Notes: a model not told the origin generated them from the sequence alone. Numbered from the stretch's first letter, positions 36,700-49,637 are shown. The stretch: DNA of 64,000 nt from Siphlonurus alternatus (GCA_949825025.1 OX463781.1:33803221-33867220); one strand, 5' to 3'. Numbers and translations: made by a program.

Positions 36700-39600
36700 A
36701 TGGCGTCGAATACCGAAGGCGGTAACAAAAATGAGACTTCTAATGCCGAAATGCTCGATGATATTGAAGATACTTCAACAGATTTAGGATTTCTTGAAAA
36801 GTGTGAACCCTGGAGACTTCGCAGTGAATTTTTCCCTAGCAAAGTTGGTGGCAAACCGTCATGGTTGAATCTTTCTGAAGTGCCCTCAAGCTCTCAGGTT
36901 CTGTGTGACAAATGTAATGGACCATGCATCTTTTTGTGTCAAATTTACGCTCCTATTGAAGAACAAGATGATTGTTTTCACAGAACCTTATTTATTTTTA
37001 TGTGTCCTTCAGCAGAATGTTGTCAATCTAATGATAACTCTAGTTTTAAAGTTCTTCGCTCGCAACTGGATAGGAAAAACGATTTTTATTCTTTTAGTCC
37101 TCCTATTGAAACTGAAAATTTTAAACCAGAAGTAACAGCTGAGAATTTTGGTAAGCTTTGTCGAGTGTGTAACTTGAGGAGCAGTTCTCACTGTGGTAAA
37201 TGCCGAGAGGTTTATTACTGCAGCCGGCAACATCAGGTTGCAGATTGGAAAGCTGGGCACAAAGCACTGTGCTGTAATGAAGGTGAGATTGTGTTGTTGT
37301 GCATTGAAAGAATTGACATAGAAGATTCAGCAGCCAGTTGAATGAAATCAGCTTATTGTTATAAATGGATTGAAATGTTGAGGAAACTCCCGGGCCTACT
37401 TACACTGTAACTCGTTACAGTATAATATCATTGCATTCCCCTGAAATCACCTTGCTGCATTCAACTGGCAGTTATGAGGACATATGACAGTCCCTAAAAG
37501 CTTTATTTAATCCATGCAGGCAAGCAGGAAAATGCCGAGCAGTCTATTCCGCTGCTTTTGCCCGAGTGGGAGCTGGTGACTGAGCTCGAGCCATCAAGCC
37601 ACGACGAGAAGAGCTCTGAGAAAAGCACAGCCGAGCGACTACAGGAATTCCAGAACTTGGTGCAGAGCGGGCAGGCAGGAACTTTGCATGGTATGATGTA
37701 CGGGTAAATAAGTAAATACAGCTTACTATGAAAAAATAGGAATTAAGCTTAAGAATTATTTTAATGGTACTGTTGGCCATTTGTATATTTCCTCTTAACT
37801 ATTATGATATATTGTGATGCATATTCCTCTTCTTCCGTAATTTGCAATTGGTTTAGGTTAGGTAAAACTAGTTCTTTAAATTGCCAATGTTCATGTTTTT
37901 TTCCTGTTGCTGAGCTTCAATGTTTCTTCCTCAGGTGATGCCAGTGCTGAGGCTGACCTGGAATCTATGCCGACTGAGAAAGAGGATGCCGCTTTCAAAC
38001 GATTCAAGCGACGAGTGGCACGCAGTCCAACACAAGTACTCCGCTACGAGAGAGAGGGACAGCCCCTGTGGGTATCTGAGGAAAAGCAGCCGCAGCTGGT
38101 GCCTCCCTGCCATCTGTGTGGAGCCCCTAGGGTTTTCGAGTTCCAGGTGAGACCCTTGACAGAATAAGGCTGAGTAGTATACAAAGTGGTTAGGAGTTCA
38201 AATCTTGGCTTTCAGTTGTCTTTCTAAAAACTGTTTCACTTATGATGCATTAAAGATAATGGGAGTAATGTCAATGTTGTCATTACCGACCAACCTGACA
38301 AGTTTCCATGGTTCCTTAATTCAATCATTTAATAACTTGGATGTAAAATTTCATACCATGTACCTCGATAGATTGCACTGTACTGTAGCATATCCTGCCT
38401 TGTAAATAAACATAAACCACAAGCATAATTAAAAATGCATTGCTGTAATATGTGATGACAATGACAAATGAGGGCCCCATCAGCAAAGGTTTCTTGCAAA
38501 GCATGATCACACCAACTTGCCCTCAGGACTTTTTTTACTGTATTTTCTTTACTATTTCACCACAGTGTCTATTATCTTTTATATGTATATCATATCAACA
38601 TAAACCGGAAGTCAAAATAAAATTCATAAATTTGTCATTATTGCAATATAAATGACGGAGAAAGATGCCTGTGTGAACTAAAAATATTTCTTAGGTCTTG
38701 TGTAATCAAAGTTAGCACTGCTAATAGAGACTTCAAGTCAGCTGATTTTTCGGTGATCCCACCCGCTATACCAAACCTATGTAAAAAAAACCTGATTTCG
38801 TTTTTTCACTAAGAATAAGATTTTTCAGGGAAAATTCCTTTACGGAACTATGGTCCAAACTGAAAAATACAGTAGATATTTCAAGATTTAGATTTTTTAC
38901 TTGATTTATAACCGAGAAAAGTTAAAAAAACACTTTGCTTCATTTTCAAGTGCAAGATGAACCTTAGCGACAAACAGTTGTGCAGCGAAAGCGCATCACT
39001 TGAAGCCTCTATTATATATTGATATGTTTATTAAAATATGCATTGTTTGTTTGTTTATTTATTTTTTTAAAAAAAGACAGTTAGAGTTTTTGAATTTTGT
39101 TGTGATGTTTCTCCTGTCATAAATTTGAATATTTTTTGTTGAATTGGTGCTCAGAATTTTTCTGCCTACATATTTTTTTTTGTGTGAGCTTTACTCCAAA
39201 AGTTCAATTACAGTATAATATATATAAATATATATTTATTAATACAAATTTAGTACGTCAAGAAAATGGAAGGAAAATCTAGAATTCCAATTCGTATTTC
39301 GAAATATACAGTTAAACCACTACATGTAAAGAAGAACTTAACAGTTTATACTTCACCTGAAGCAAATGCTAAAGTTCCTAATTCAGCATCAAGAAGTCAG
39401 TCTGTGGGTTTTGAGACGCCAATAGAAATGGAACTAAAAACATTACGTCTACAGAAAAAACAAATTGAGAAGCGTATTAAAAGCTTAGAAAAATCTCCAG
39501 TATTTTTATCTGCTAGCAACAAGCAGCAGCAGTTACAGAATGTAATACTAGTTGGAAATTCTGCCTGCAATAAATCTAAAATACCTATCCCATTGAATTT

Positions 39601-41649
39601 ATTTCGTAAACCAGAAGAAAACAATAATGAAGCAAATATAGAAATGGAAAAAGAGTTGAGTGAGAAAGGAGAAACGATAAATAAAACTTCACCACGAATA
39701 AGAAACAAAAAACCTGTTGGGGACTCTGGACCGAGTGTAGAAGACTGCCAAGATCAGAGTATTGAGGCGGCAAGCCCAGCTGTCTTGCCGGACTCTGGCC
39801 ACTCTGGAGGGAAGTGGAAGTTCGTGGCTGGCTCGGTGATTGCTGGTGGACTGATAACAGGGTCTGCCGTGTTGTATCAAGAGCCCCTTGCTGCCTTTGG
39901 AAGCAGCCTGCTTGAATATTTGACCAGTGCAGAGTAAAGGAAGATGGAGCTACCTCAAGTCACTAAATCAAATGTCATATTAAAAATATTCAAGTTTTAG
40001 CCATTTATATTATGTTTTGTGCATTTTGAAATTTCTTATTTTTTTATCTGGTTACAATTTTCATATAAATTTATTGCAAAAATAAATGCTATAGCCTTTA
40101 ATATAATTTCTGCTTTTTCTTTTTAAAGTACCATCCAGAATTGTCTGAATCGGAATTGGAAATAATTTCCAAACACTTGGCTACGTAATTCTAGTAATCA
40201 AAAATGTTGAATTTTCTGACTGGTCAATAGCTTTTCCATTCCGTTTCTGACACAATTCTGGACGGTGCTTAAGCCATTGCATGATTATGTATTGATTAAG
40301 GAAAAGTAATATTAATAATGTCAACAATTTGATTAAGCTAATAATTAATACCATGGCATTCAGCCTCGTGATTACTATTATTTATTCTTTGAGATTTTGT
40401 TTATACGAACCAGTTGGCATTGTACACACTAGAGAATCTAAAAACTGACTTAATCACATCAATGCTCTCTGTGATAATAAATTAAGACGAAATAAATATA
40501 TAAAAATTATTATATTGCTGCAGCACACGTTTCCGTTCATTTTGCCTAAAACTGTACAGTGCAGTTTCAAAGTACAGTATTGTTAATATGTTATTTTAGT
40601 ACTGTGGTGATTGCAGAATCAATTTGGAAAGAATATTTTAACTTTTATGTATAAATTTATAATTTGAACTTTTTTGTTAAAAGAGGACTCCTCAAGTTTA
40701 ACAACGTATTTCTATTGAAACGAATCGTAAAATTGAATACTAGTAGGGGAATTAAAATGGTGATAGGTTTTTCGTAGCCTAGAAAAAAAAAGTTAACTTG
40801 TTAACTAGTATGTATGTGGCAACCCTGTTGAATGTATTAGTTAACAGAGTGCGTGCGCAACTGCTATACTCGTCCAATACAATGCGCAGTTGTCACATTT
40901 GTTTGATAACTATTTCGACATAGTTATCAAGTTAACTATTTTTTTTTTCTAGGATAAGAAAAACGTATCAATTTTCCTATAATTATTCAGTTACACAATT
41001 AGTTTAAGCAGAAAATAAAATACGTTGTTGGACCCGCGGATACCCCCTTTAACAATTAATCTCATGTGCGTAACTTTGGTGTCATAATGTTGTTTTGAAA
41101 AATTTCTGTCAGATGGAATCAAATGAAATAAAATTTAAGAATTTGAGAATGTTCTGAAATTTAACCACTTATATACAGTAATTTGGTCAAATTCAAGGAG
41201 TCAATTTCTCACAACAGCTCTATTTTCGATTTCCGTCCATATATATATAAGGCCAATGTTAAACTTCGATCTACCTCAGTTTTCACAAAACTGACAAGAC
41301 AGATGGGGATGCACTTCAAAATTTGCATGCCAGCTATTGATGGTGAGTTCAAAGTTCTCTGTAAGTTGTTGCTTTCAAGGGGGCTAATTCCGAGATCTCA
41401 ATAAACTGAGATTCATCCTTAATTTAATTGATTTATTATTCATGTGATATTCATTTTATTTATGAAATTGGTGTAGGATACAATTGCTCTGTATATAATA
41501 ATGGGAACTTAAATATAAAGCAGTTATGTGTTAAATTGTTTAGATTGGCTGATTACAGTCTATACAAATACATACAACAGTATAATATATTATATATGCT
41601 CTCCTAGATCTACCTCTAGTTCACATTTGCATTACGTTACCAGGCCTAT

Positions 41650-41685
<36 letters not shown>

Positions 41686-41747
41686 TAATGTTATATATAC
41701 TAACTAATTTCTGTTATACAAATTTTAATAATTCATATTCATGCATA

Positions 41748-41823
<76 letters not shown>

Positions 41824-42587
41824 ACACGACACATACACCATTATATCCCTTGTGGGGTAGGGTAAGCCAGCAGCCTTAACTTATTGCCTCGATCGTCGAT
41901 GTCTAAGGAAATTTTTCTTATTTTTTTATTACTTAGACCAAAAAGGTTTGGATGTGTATATATATGATTAAAAAATGTTTGAAGAACAGGTGCTTTAGAA
42001 GCATGTTGTGTAGAGAGTGCATATTAAGGCAAAAGAGTATCATGCGCATGGATATCTCAAAAGCAAGTATTATTATAGAGTATGTAGGAATTGAGTGTAC
42101 CAGAGTAGAGGTCCATTTATGGATGTGCGAGGTAATAATGTTGCTGTCTTAATTACCCCTCGTAAGGAATTTGACATCATGTTATATATGTATATTTTAT
42201 TATATATAGAATTAATTATAAATTTGACATCATGTTATGTATGTATATTTTATTATATATAGAATTAATTATCACTATAGATAATCAAGGTTTATCAATT
42301 AAATTTTCATTCAATTTACTAGCTGCCAATAATTGCAATAATGTTCCAATATCTTGAGATGTATATCAATATTGGTACAAAAAACTAAAAATGTACTAAA
42401 AAATTACCATGGGAATCATTGGCTTGTGTTGCAGATCTTGCCGCAAATGCTGAACTACCTGGGGCTTGACCAGGTGGGACAGAGCGTGGACTGGGGGACG
42501 CTGGTCGTGTTCACCTGCCTCAAGAGCTGCTCCAAGGGACCAGCCTACAAGGACGAGGTCATCTTCAAGCAGGACATCTCCAAGTGA
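36700..42587 (+). CDS. PDCD2: programmed cell death protein 2 (PDCD2)
   Basis: Four exons, 36700-37282, 37520-37690, 37935-38146 and 42435-42587, join in phase to give 372 residues. Family marks are LGFLEKCEPWRLRSEFFPSK near the N-terminus, Cys pairs LCDKCNGPC and MCPSAECC, a MYND zinc finger (CRVCNLRSSSHCGKCREVYYCSRQHQVADWKAGHKALC, given here as a motif of about residues 148-188), and the C-terminal PDCD2 domain with VLRYEREGQPLWVS, PPCHLCGAPRVFEFQ and ILPQMLNYLGLDQ. PDCD2 acts as a dedicated chaperone for ribosomal protein uS5 (RPS2) and is needed for cell proliferation. The start is the first ATG in good context (GAAATGG). AATAAA lies at 42885-42890. The last intron is 4.3 kb and encloses an intronless same-strand gene at 39266-39937. 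Confidence 0.93.
39266..39937 (+). CDS. nested intronless gene: basic protein with two SxIP motifs and C-terminal hydrophobic segment
   Basis: A single 223-codon frame inside the last PDCD2 intron, same strand. I do not recognise the family. Residues 1-50 are basic, with KSRIPIRIS (S-R-I-P at 5-8). Residues about 52-75 are predicted coiled coil (EMELKTLRLQKKQIEKRIKSL). KSKIPIPLN gives a second S-x-I-P at about 105-110. A charged middle part follows, and the end has a hydrophobic Gly/Ala-rich stretch (WKFVAGSVIAGGLITGSAVLY) with about 20 residues after it. Two SxIP motifs in basic, Pro-containing context resemble EB1-binding microtubule plus-end proteins, and the C-terminal segment could be a tail anchor. 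Both roles are inference. AATAAA lies at 40081-40086. Lack of introns suggests a retrogene or a young gene. Composition is AT-rich up to about 39715, then GC-richer. Confidence 0.6.
   Translation: MEGKSRIPIRISKYTVKPLHVKKNLTVYTSPEANAKVPNSASRSQSVGFETPIEMELKTLRLQKKQIEKRIKSLEKSPVFLSASNKQQQLQNVILVGNSACNKSKIPIPLNLFRKPEENNNEANIEMEKELSEKGETINKTSPRIRNKKPVGDSGPSVEDCQDQSIEAASPAVLPDSGHSGGKWKFVAGSVIAGGLITGSAVLYQEPLAAFGSSLLEYLTSAE
41755..41817. repeat. (TA)n microsatellite
   Basis: About 60 bp of uninterrupted TA in the last PDCD2 intron, downstream of the nested gene. A poly-A run lies at about 41652-41681. Confidence 0.9.
42169..42272. repeat. 52-bp tandem duplication
   Basis: Two units starting AATTTGACATCATGTTAT and ending AGAATTAATTAT lie head to tail, differing at one position. 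They sit in the last PDCD2 intron about 160 bp before its final exon. Confidence 0.85.
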
Positions 42588-45500
42588 ATGTACCCACCAG
42601 GAAAAATATATCTCTCTCCTCCTAGCACAAATTATTTTATTTATTTAACCTCAAAAAAATGTTTTAATACCATGAATATTTATAGTAGCAGAAAAATTGA
42701 GTTTTCAAAGCTAAATAATATTGTTATTATTTTTCACATGCCGATACATTTATATTACTTTTTAATTGATTGTTTGGCCCTCTGGGACATTTTTTTAATA
42801 GAGGCTGCAAGTCTAGCTTCAAGTCAAAGCACCTCGCGATTCTCATTTGTATCACTATATAAGTATGTCCATCTTGCACCTGAGAATAAAGTTTTTTTTT
42901 TTTTTTTTTTTCAATTTTCTCGGTTATAATGGACATTAAAAATCTGAATATTGCATTATGCATTATTCATTTTATTTTTCAGTTATAGGTTTGAAATTAG
43001 ACAGTGCAACATCAAAGAATCAGCTTGCTTGAAGTATTTAATATTAACGCTATTAATTTATTTTATTGGCCACAGATTTATATAAAAAAAAATATAACTT
43101 CCTCAGCAGTCACAATTGTGACTTAATTAGCTTAATTAAGCTTGCAACAATAGATGCCTAATATAATGTTACGCCGGTCTATAAATTACTTGAAGAAAAA
43201 ATTGGCAGTATATATGTTTATTGCTTTTCAAATTTTCTTCAGTGCAAATATCATTTCCCTCCCCCCAAACTTAATTTCGACAAAAGTATGAGATGTAGTA
43301 TATATTTTCTGTTTTTCTCAGTTCAATTAATTGAGAACCTGCGGATCAAAAAGGATTAAAGACCATTTTCACTAAGGTCGTTATCATTGCAGTGAAAACT
43401 GAAATGAGATAGGAAACTAACCTTTATCTGCATTGGTCTTTAATTCCGTTTGATCCGTGGGCTCTCAATTATTTCAAGGAGTAGTAAAATGAAATCCAAT
43501 TGGTGCAAACAATAGTCTAGTTTATTAATATTTTAGCCGCTATCTAGCACGTTATAACAAAGGGTCATGTACAAGAGCTTCAGTACAACAACAACAAACG
43601 ACGACAACATTAAAACATTATTTATTACAATATTTGACATCAGCAGGATTAGTTAGAGTACGACCAACATTAACTTACAATTTTTTTACAAGCCAAGGGC
43701 CATATATTTGGAAATTAATTAATTAATATATATTTTTTTACATATAAACATTTTTTTTTTTTACATGGACATAAATTACGAAACATTATCATTAAATCTC
43801 CCATATTTGGCAACCAGAATAAATAAATTTACAAACGACATTAATTATAAAAAAAAAAAATTCTTCTTCTTCTTTTTAATATGGTATTGCCCTAAAAATT
43901 GAAGATTTTAATTGTCTGAATTTAACATCACCCAATTACAACAGTCATTTGAACAAAATAACAAAACAAGTATCTGCAGTTCAGGCAGGAACTCACTCTG
44001 AACAACATACTACAAGAATGCAATAGTTTAACCAATTTCTGGCTTTCTAATCAGCTTTCATGTTGTTTTAAAAAACAAGCACTAGACATTCATGTGCCTG
44101 ATTTCTTGTACTGCAACTTTTTGTGGAATTAATTTAATTTTATCCCCCCCCCCCTCCCCATTCCTTTTATGTTATCTCAAATTGAAGAGTGACTTTGAGT
44201 ATTTTAAAATGCTTGATTTTTTTTAAGTAAATATTTTGAAGGAGGAATGTCATATAATCATAATTGCAAAACCAAACAATAAATTAATTAATAACATCAC
44301 TTTTAGTTAAGTCTGTTTTGATGCATTCCTTTGTGCTAAAATTGCTAGTTCTGGTTGCCGCAGACTTTGATGTGGGGGTTACAAAGTGAGGGTGGATATT
44401 CAGTTGTCAACATGTTTGTTAGTACGTTTGACCCTGACAAGCAGTTGCATTATATTCACCTTCGTGATGTATTTGTGCATGGCTATAAAAATTATAAGCA
44501 AGTGCAAAAACTAAACAGGGCAAAGTTTACCATGTAGAACCATTAACAATTAACAAAGCCTTTTCAAGTTGTCAAATATTTAATTATGTCTGCCGTAAAT
44601 ATCATCCATGTTCATCAGTTAACATAATTTAAAAACCATGCTTAAATACTACAAATGACACATTTAGAGAATTTTTGATAACTGAATGAAATTAAAAACA
44701 TTAGGGAACCTTTTTTTCTTTTTTTTTTTTTACAACTAAAGGCAAAACATTTCTAAGTTTCAATTTTATCAAATAATAAATCAAGCAATATAATAAATAA
44801 TTTGATGCAAGAACAGAAAATAATACAACTACTATATTTAGGTATCATATAATATTTACGCCCAGAGAAAACATAGGTAAGCATAGTAGCAGATATAATT
44901 CCGCATGAAGAGAAGGTAAAATTTGCAACATGTACGTTTTGCTTCAGCACACAGCAGCTTCTATGTACAAAAACACAGCTAATGTTCTCGTGTTCTTATG
45001 GCAAGCCGACTTCTCCTACCAGGGAACATCACACACAAGGCATCAGTAGAGCACATCAATATTTAATGGAAAATAAGAAGAAGAACGTAGTAGCCAAACC
45101 GTTGCCATCAGCAAGTTAATACTGTGTTGTTTTATCAGAGTTTTCATAGAGTTATTGTGAAGTAAGTAAGGATCTGAGATTTAATGAATATAACAGAGTG
45201 AAGAAGTTACCAACACATACTGTATAATATATAGGAATATTCTGCCTAGTAAATAATTTTTAATCGCTACATAAGTTTTACCTTTTTTAATTTTTTGTTA
45301 TTGTTTCAAAATGTGAAAAAATAATGAGTAGTAAAATATAGTTTTGTTTATAAAGATTGCTATCTAAAGAAGCCACAATTCCTGCTTACTTTTCTAAATT
45401 ACAGGGTCCGTCATGTTTCTAAAATGTGGTTTTCATTTTATTTTCTAGGGAGTCCATGGCTTGTGTTCTGCCAATTAAAGACTTAAAATTAAAAACTGTA

Positions 45501-45708
45501 CACCAAGAACTGATGACATTACCAACTAGTTGAAAACCATGTTAACTGTGATGGACACTGTAGTTTATTTACTTGGCTTCTTGAGAGAGCAATTTGGTGG
45601 ACTTGTTTTGTTGGGAGTTAGCTGTCAATTTAGAAGGTTTGCGTATTCACATTGATTGCTGAGGGCCTGGAGGGATGCCCTGTGTCATCCCCTGCTGGTT
45701 CGCTCGCC
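42588..45708. other. convergent intergenic region between PDCD2 and NAA30
   Basis: Holds the PDCD2 polyadenylation signal (42885-42890), a MITE at 43328-43470, poly-C/T and poly-T runs, and a TTTATT at 45564-45569 that serves as AATAAA for NAA30 on the minus strand. The frame at 44355-44537 has no coding character. Nothing else is supported. Confidence 0.5.
43328..43470. mobile_element. MITE (about 143 bp)
   Basis: Imperfect terminal inverted repeats of about 37 bp: left TTGAGAACCTGCGGATCAAA ... GGATTAAAGACCA, right TGGTCTTTAATTCCGTTTGATCCGTGGGCTCTCAA. The target-site duplication is unclear. Confidence 0.6.
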
Positions 45709-48700
45709 TCACCGCAGCCACAGCTTGAGTCGCAGAGCGTCCACCCCGTTGAGGTAGTAGCGGAACAACCGCTTGTCTCGCACGAACCCCAGGTTCTCGT
45801 AGAGCTGCAGTGCCGGTCGGTTTGTGATCTCTGTCTCCAGCACCACCTGGTGAAGAGAGTGAGAATTAGTGTGTGACAGAGACAGACCGTCAATGATGTA
45901 ACATTTATGATCATGACATATATTCCCACTTGATACTTGCAGTGGCCAAGTTTATTTCTTATGAATCAAACACTGATAGCCAGTTACAAGTTTAGAACAA
46001 AAGAGCTCAGATCATTAGAGATGTCATTGTTTGAAAAATTATATTGGAGTAATAGAAAAAAAAAAAAAAATGCATAAATGGTTAATTATACAATTCACAT
46101 TATTTTAAGCATGACAATTATTTTTTAAATAATTATTACTGTATCATGAAAGTCCATTCCACCTAGGATTTTTTTTTCATTTTAAATTTATCCCTCAAGT
46201 TGCATAATATAACAGTTGACTGTTGGTACTAACACAGTCCTATGCAAAACACAACAGATTAAATTTCATAAAGCATCTCTTTTAACAATTGAATAATACT
46301 GTACAGAACAAAATATTTAACAATAAAGTAGGAAAACACAACAATAACATTAATATCAGGCAAATAAATTAAATTTTGACAATCATTTAACTGATATTGG
46401 TAAATTTGTGACACCAACTTTTTTAACCATTAAGTAAAAAAAATGAGGGCGCTGCAAAATACCAGATTTACACATTTTCTGCAATAAAGAAAATGGAACA
46501 CGAGTGTGTGATTATTCCAGCAATTTAAAAATCTCACATGTGCTATTTTGAGAGGAATAAAAGAATGCAAAAGCCAGTTTTGGAAAACACAAACCTGCTG
46601 CATGTTCACTAATGAGACCATTGATATTATCAGTTTTATTTTATCTTCTGTTCACTATTTATTGTAACATCCATTACCTACTAACTTTTTTACAAAATAA
46701 TTGAAAAATTTGTTACAGAAATTAGAAATATTTTTTAAATAAAATTCACCAACACAAACGTTCAACGACAGTTTTCCCTTTCCAACTTTCAATATCAATA
46801 CTTGGTATTTCATTGAAACTGTGTGAAAAAAATAAAAATAAATAAATGACATAATGCAGGCACTGAGATACTTCAAGAGTTAGAGAAACTAATTACCCTA
46901 TGCAGTTTCCTCACCTCATCCGCATCATCTGCAACCATTGCTCGGATGGCTTTCAGAACCAGGTTGGACCCTGCAAATAAGTGTAACTTAATAAACCTAT
47001 GCAACAGCAAGACATATCAACTATATTAGTACAGAGTATAAAATGCTGTTTTTTTGAAAATATAAATTAAATATTCATTATTATTAGTCTTTTATTAAAC
47101 ACAAAAAGTGTTAAATTAAATATTTAATGACGGGGTTAATTCAAAATCAACACTAAATTAGTAAATTAGGATTTAGATTGTATAATAAAGCAAATGAAAG
47201 AAATTGTGTACCAATAAAATTGCATAAAAAGTAAGAAGGTTGCCGGTTGTCTAGTTGACAATTTGATTAACAGGGTGCATGTTTTTTTGTATACACAATA
47301 GGTCTGTTCGTAAATACGCAATCAGAAAGAATTTATTTTTATTGATGATCCTTATGTTCCATGCACAGAAGGTTCATCATTAAATTTAATATTGATTCTT
47401 TCTGATTGTGTATTTACGAACAGACCTAATATAATTACATATTTATTTTTATTAAAGTAGAGTGAGCGATTTCATTTTTTTGAATATTTTATTTTCTAAA
47501 AATAGTTTAACCCGCCCTCTATTGAGAAATGAAAACCAAAAAATTCCATCTCAAATAGCTTCACCACAAAAAATTCCCAAAGTTGGTTTTCGGAGGCCTT
47601 TAAAATGCATCCTTATGGAACAGAAAACAGCTTTTTACTCCAACTTCGTCTGAACTATGGTACCAATTAAAAAATATGTACGTAATCTATGATGAATTCT
47701 GTAATGGATTTTCAAATACCTTTTTTTTTTTTTTACGGAGCCGTTTTTACGGAAAACAATCTTGAAAATCCTTATGGGAATTAACCCGCAAAAATTTCAA
47801 TATTTTTTTTTCGGAAAAACGGCTCCGTATTTTTTTTTGTTTTTTATTTGAAAATCCATTTAAGAATTTATCATAGATTACATATGTATTTTTAAATTGG
47901 TACCATAGTTCAGACGAAGTTGGAGTAAAAAGCTGTTTTCTGTTCCATAAGGATGCATGTTAAAGGCCTCCGAAACACCAACTTTGGGAATTTTTTGTGG
48001 TGAAGCTTTTTGAGATCGAATTTTTTGGTTTTCATTTCTCAATAGAAGGCAGGTTGAACTATTTTTAGAAAATAAAATATTCCAAAAAATGAAATCGCTC
48101 ACTCTACTTTAAATCCAAACACATCTTTGGATAAAACGATAGTGTGGTAATCCAAATTTAGCAATTTAATCAATTATAAATAGACTTCCAAGAAAAATGT
48201 CAGCCGAGAAAGAAGCATGGATGGAACTGGTGAAGTTAGTTTTCACAATTTTTTGTCATGAAAGTAAGTTCAACAAGTGAAAGATTACTAGCGGAAGCAA
48301 CCGGAACTGCAAGGTTTCTGTACGTAACTTTGCAAAGAGATTTATATTGGGGATTTCAAAATATCTGCAAAGTCATAGATTTTTCACGTTCATAGTTCAA
48401 CCAAAAATTTTATACGTCCGGCTACCTCCGGTGGTAACCTTAAATTAATTGGTGTACGAAGTACAAAGTTTTAAAAAAATTACTGCACATTGCAGAGTTT
48501 TTCAGGGATTCTTTGCCGATACTGAAATTTCCAGTGCTGAAAATAAATAAATAGATTTTCTAATCCACCTCCTCACCAAAGAAAAAACATTTTGCTTGCA
48601 TGGCACCTGTGAAATATGAAATATTCTTTATTTAGCTTTCGCTATTCAGTACAAATATAGTTTTTATATTATTTTAAAAAATTACTCCGCTTGCACGATT

Positions 48701-49637
48701 TTTATGATTTTGCATATTGTTTGCTACGAAACTTTAAACAAGAACTTTTAACTTTTAAAAACTTAAAATATTGGCAGGACTCTTGAGCAGGAAATCTCAG
48801 CTTAGAGCCTTTCTTTGCCACTCTCATTCTTCGAGATCAGAAGGCAGAAAGTTGTGGCCACAATAGCAAATTTCCAAGTGCTCACCTATCCGTTTCTTGC
48901 GGTGCTTCTCGTCCACAGCAAGCATAGCTATGTAGCCACGCTTCATCACCTTGCGATGGATATCCAGCTTGCACACGATGGCTCCAACACACTCATCTCC
49001 AAACATAGCCTGCGGGAAAACAAAAAGAGACTCACAATGAAGTAATTGCCAAGAACACAAATATACATATCATTCTGTACAGTATGCATATTATGCTGTT
49101 ACGTACCAGAAAACATAATTTGGGCCAGTTATGAATGAAGTAGCGGTATGTGTAAATGGAGTAGGGTTCTGACAAATCCTTCTGAATGAGGCGCATAATA
49201 TCAGGCATTTGTAACTCTGATTCATATGACACATATCGGATATCAGATCCTGCTGAATCCTCCACCTCATTATCATTAGCTGGTCTCTGAACTTTGCTCA
49301 GACGTGATTCTTCGTGACTCGAACTATAGCCACTTGATTCTTCACTATTGTAAGGTACAGAATCGCTCACAGAGTCCACAGTATTAGTACCACTATGACT
49401 AGAAGTAGGTTCACCAGAAGGACTAGGGTCTGCTTTATGTGAATCTAGTCCATTTACAATTAAACCATTTACACCTTTTAATCCAAGTCTATCTCTTAAT
49501 TCATCTGAAATTGAACTCATTTGCTCAGAAGGGGCTCCTTTTGAGTCTCTTTTACAGCATGTGATTTCTTCAATCGCACCACTCGTCTTGAGTGCAGAAC
49601 AGCTCGCTGTGGGTCCTTCTGACTTCGTGGCTTGCAT
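45709..49637 (-). CDS. NAA30: N-alpha-acetyltransferase 30, NatC catalytic subunit
   Basis: Four minus-strand exons, 49637-49107, 49009-48886, 46970-46915 and 45846-45709, join in phase to give 282 residues. Residues 1-125 are low-complexity, Ser-rich and variable, as in the family. The GNAT catalytic domain follows: [105 protein letters not shown] (quoted as motifs; near-identical to animal NAA30). NatC acetylates N-terminal Met before hydrophobic residues, co-translationally at the ribosome. The acetyl-CoA loop RxxGxG reads RKKRIG, so the first Gly is Arg. The start is the first in-frame ATG; an upstream stop (TAG) closes the frame. The 46971-48885 intron carries two inverted-repeat elements. 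The gene is divergent from COA6. Confidence 0.92.
47301..47426. mobile_element. TA-target MITE (126 bp)
   Basis: About 32-bp terminal inverted repeats (left GGTCTGTTCGTAAATACGCA..., right mirrored with ATTGTGTATTTACGAACAGACC), flanked by TA (47299-47300, 47427-47428). It lies in a NAA30 intron 29 bp from the foldback at 47456. Termini match the element at 25494-25647. Confidence 0.8.
47456..48108. mobile_element. TTAA-target foldback element, copy 1 (653 bp)
   Basis: Almost the whole element is a hairpin: each arm is about 300 bp, ends AGTAGAGTGAGCG and CGCTCACTCTACT, and lies between TTAA tetranucleotides (47452-47455, 48109-48112). Inner landmarks are TATTTTCTAAAAATAGTT, CATAAGGATGCAT and a centre with GGAGCCGTTTTTACGGAAAA. 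The TTAA target is the mark of the piggyBac superfamily. Frames in the arms are mirror images of the hairpin, not genes. It lies in a NAA30 intron. Confidence 0.82.
48109..48885. other. NAA30 intron remainder with faint repeat remnants
   Basis: AT-rich intron sequence. The stretch 48290-48450 has AGCGGAAGCAACCGGAACTG and GGCTACCTCCGGTGGTAACC in inverted arrangement, recalling the inner repeats of the MITE at 1205-1417 but too diverged to assign. Confidence 0.3.

Noticed and set aside
44355..44537. 60-codon plus-strand frame between PDCD2 and NAA30
   Set aside because: No family, no splice or promoter context; length is expected by chance.
47462..48102. Mirror-image frames starting MSDFIF on both strands
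   Set aside because: They are the two arms of one hairpin read from opposite strands, not genes.
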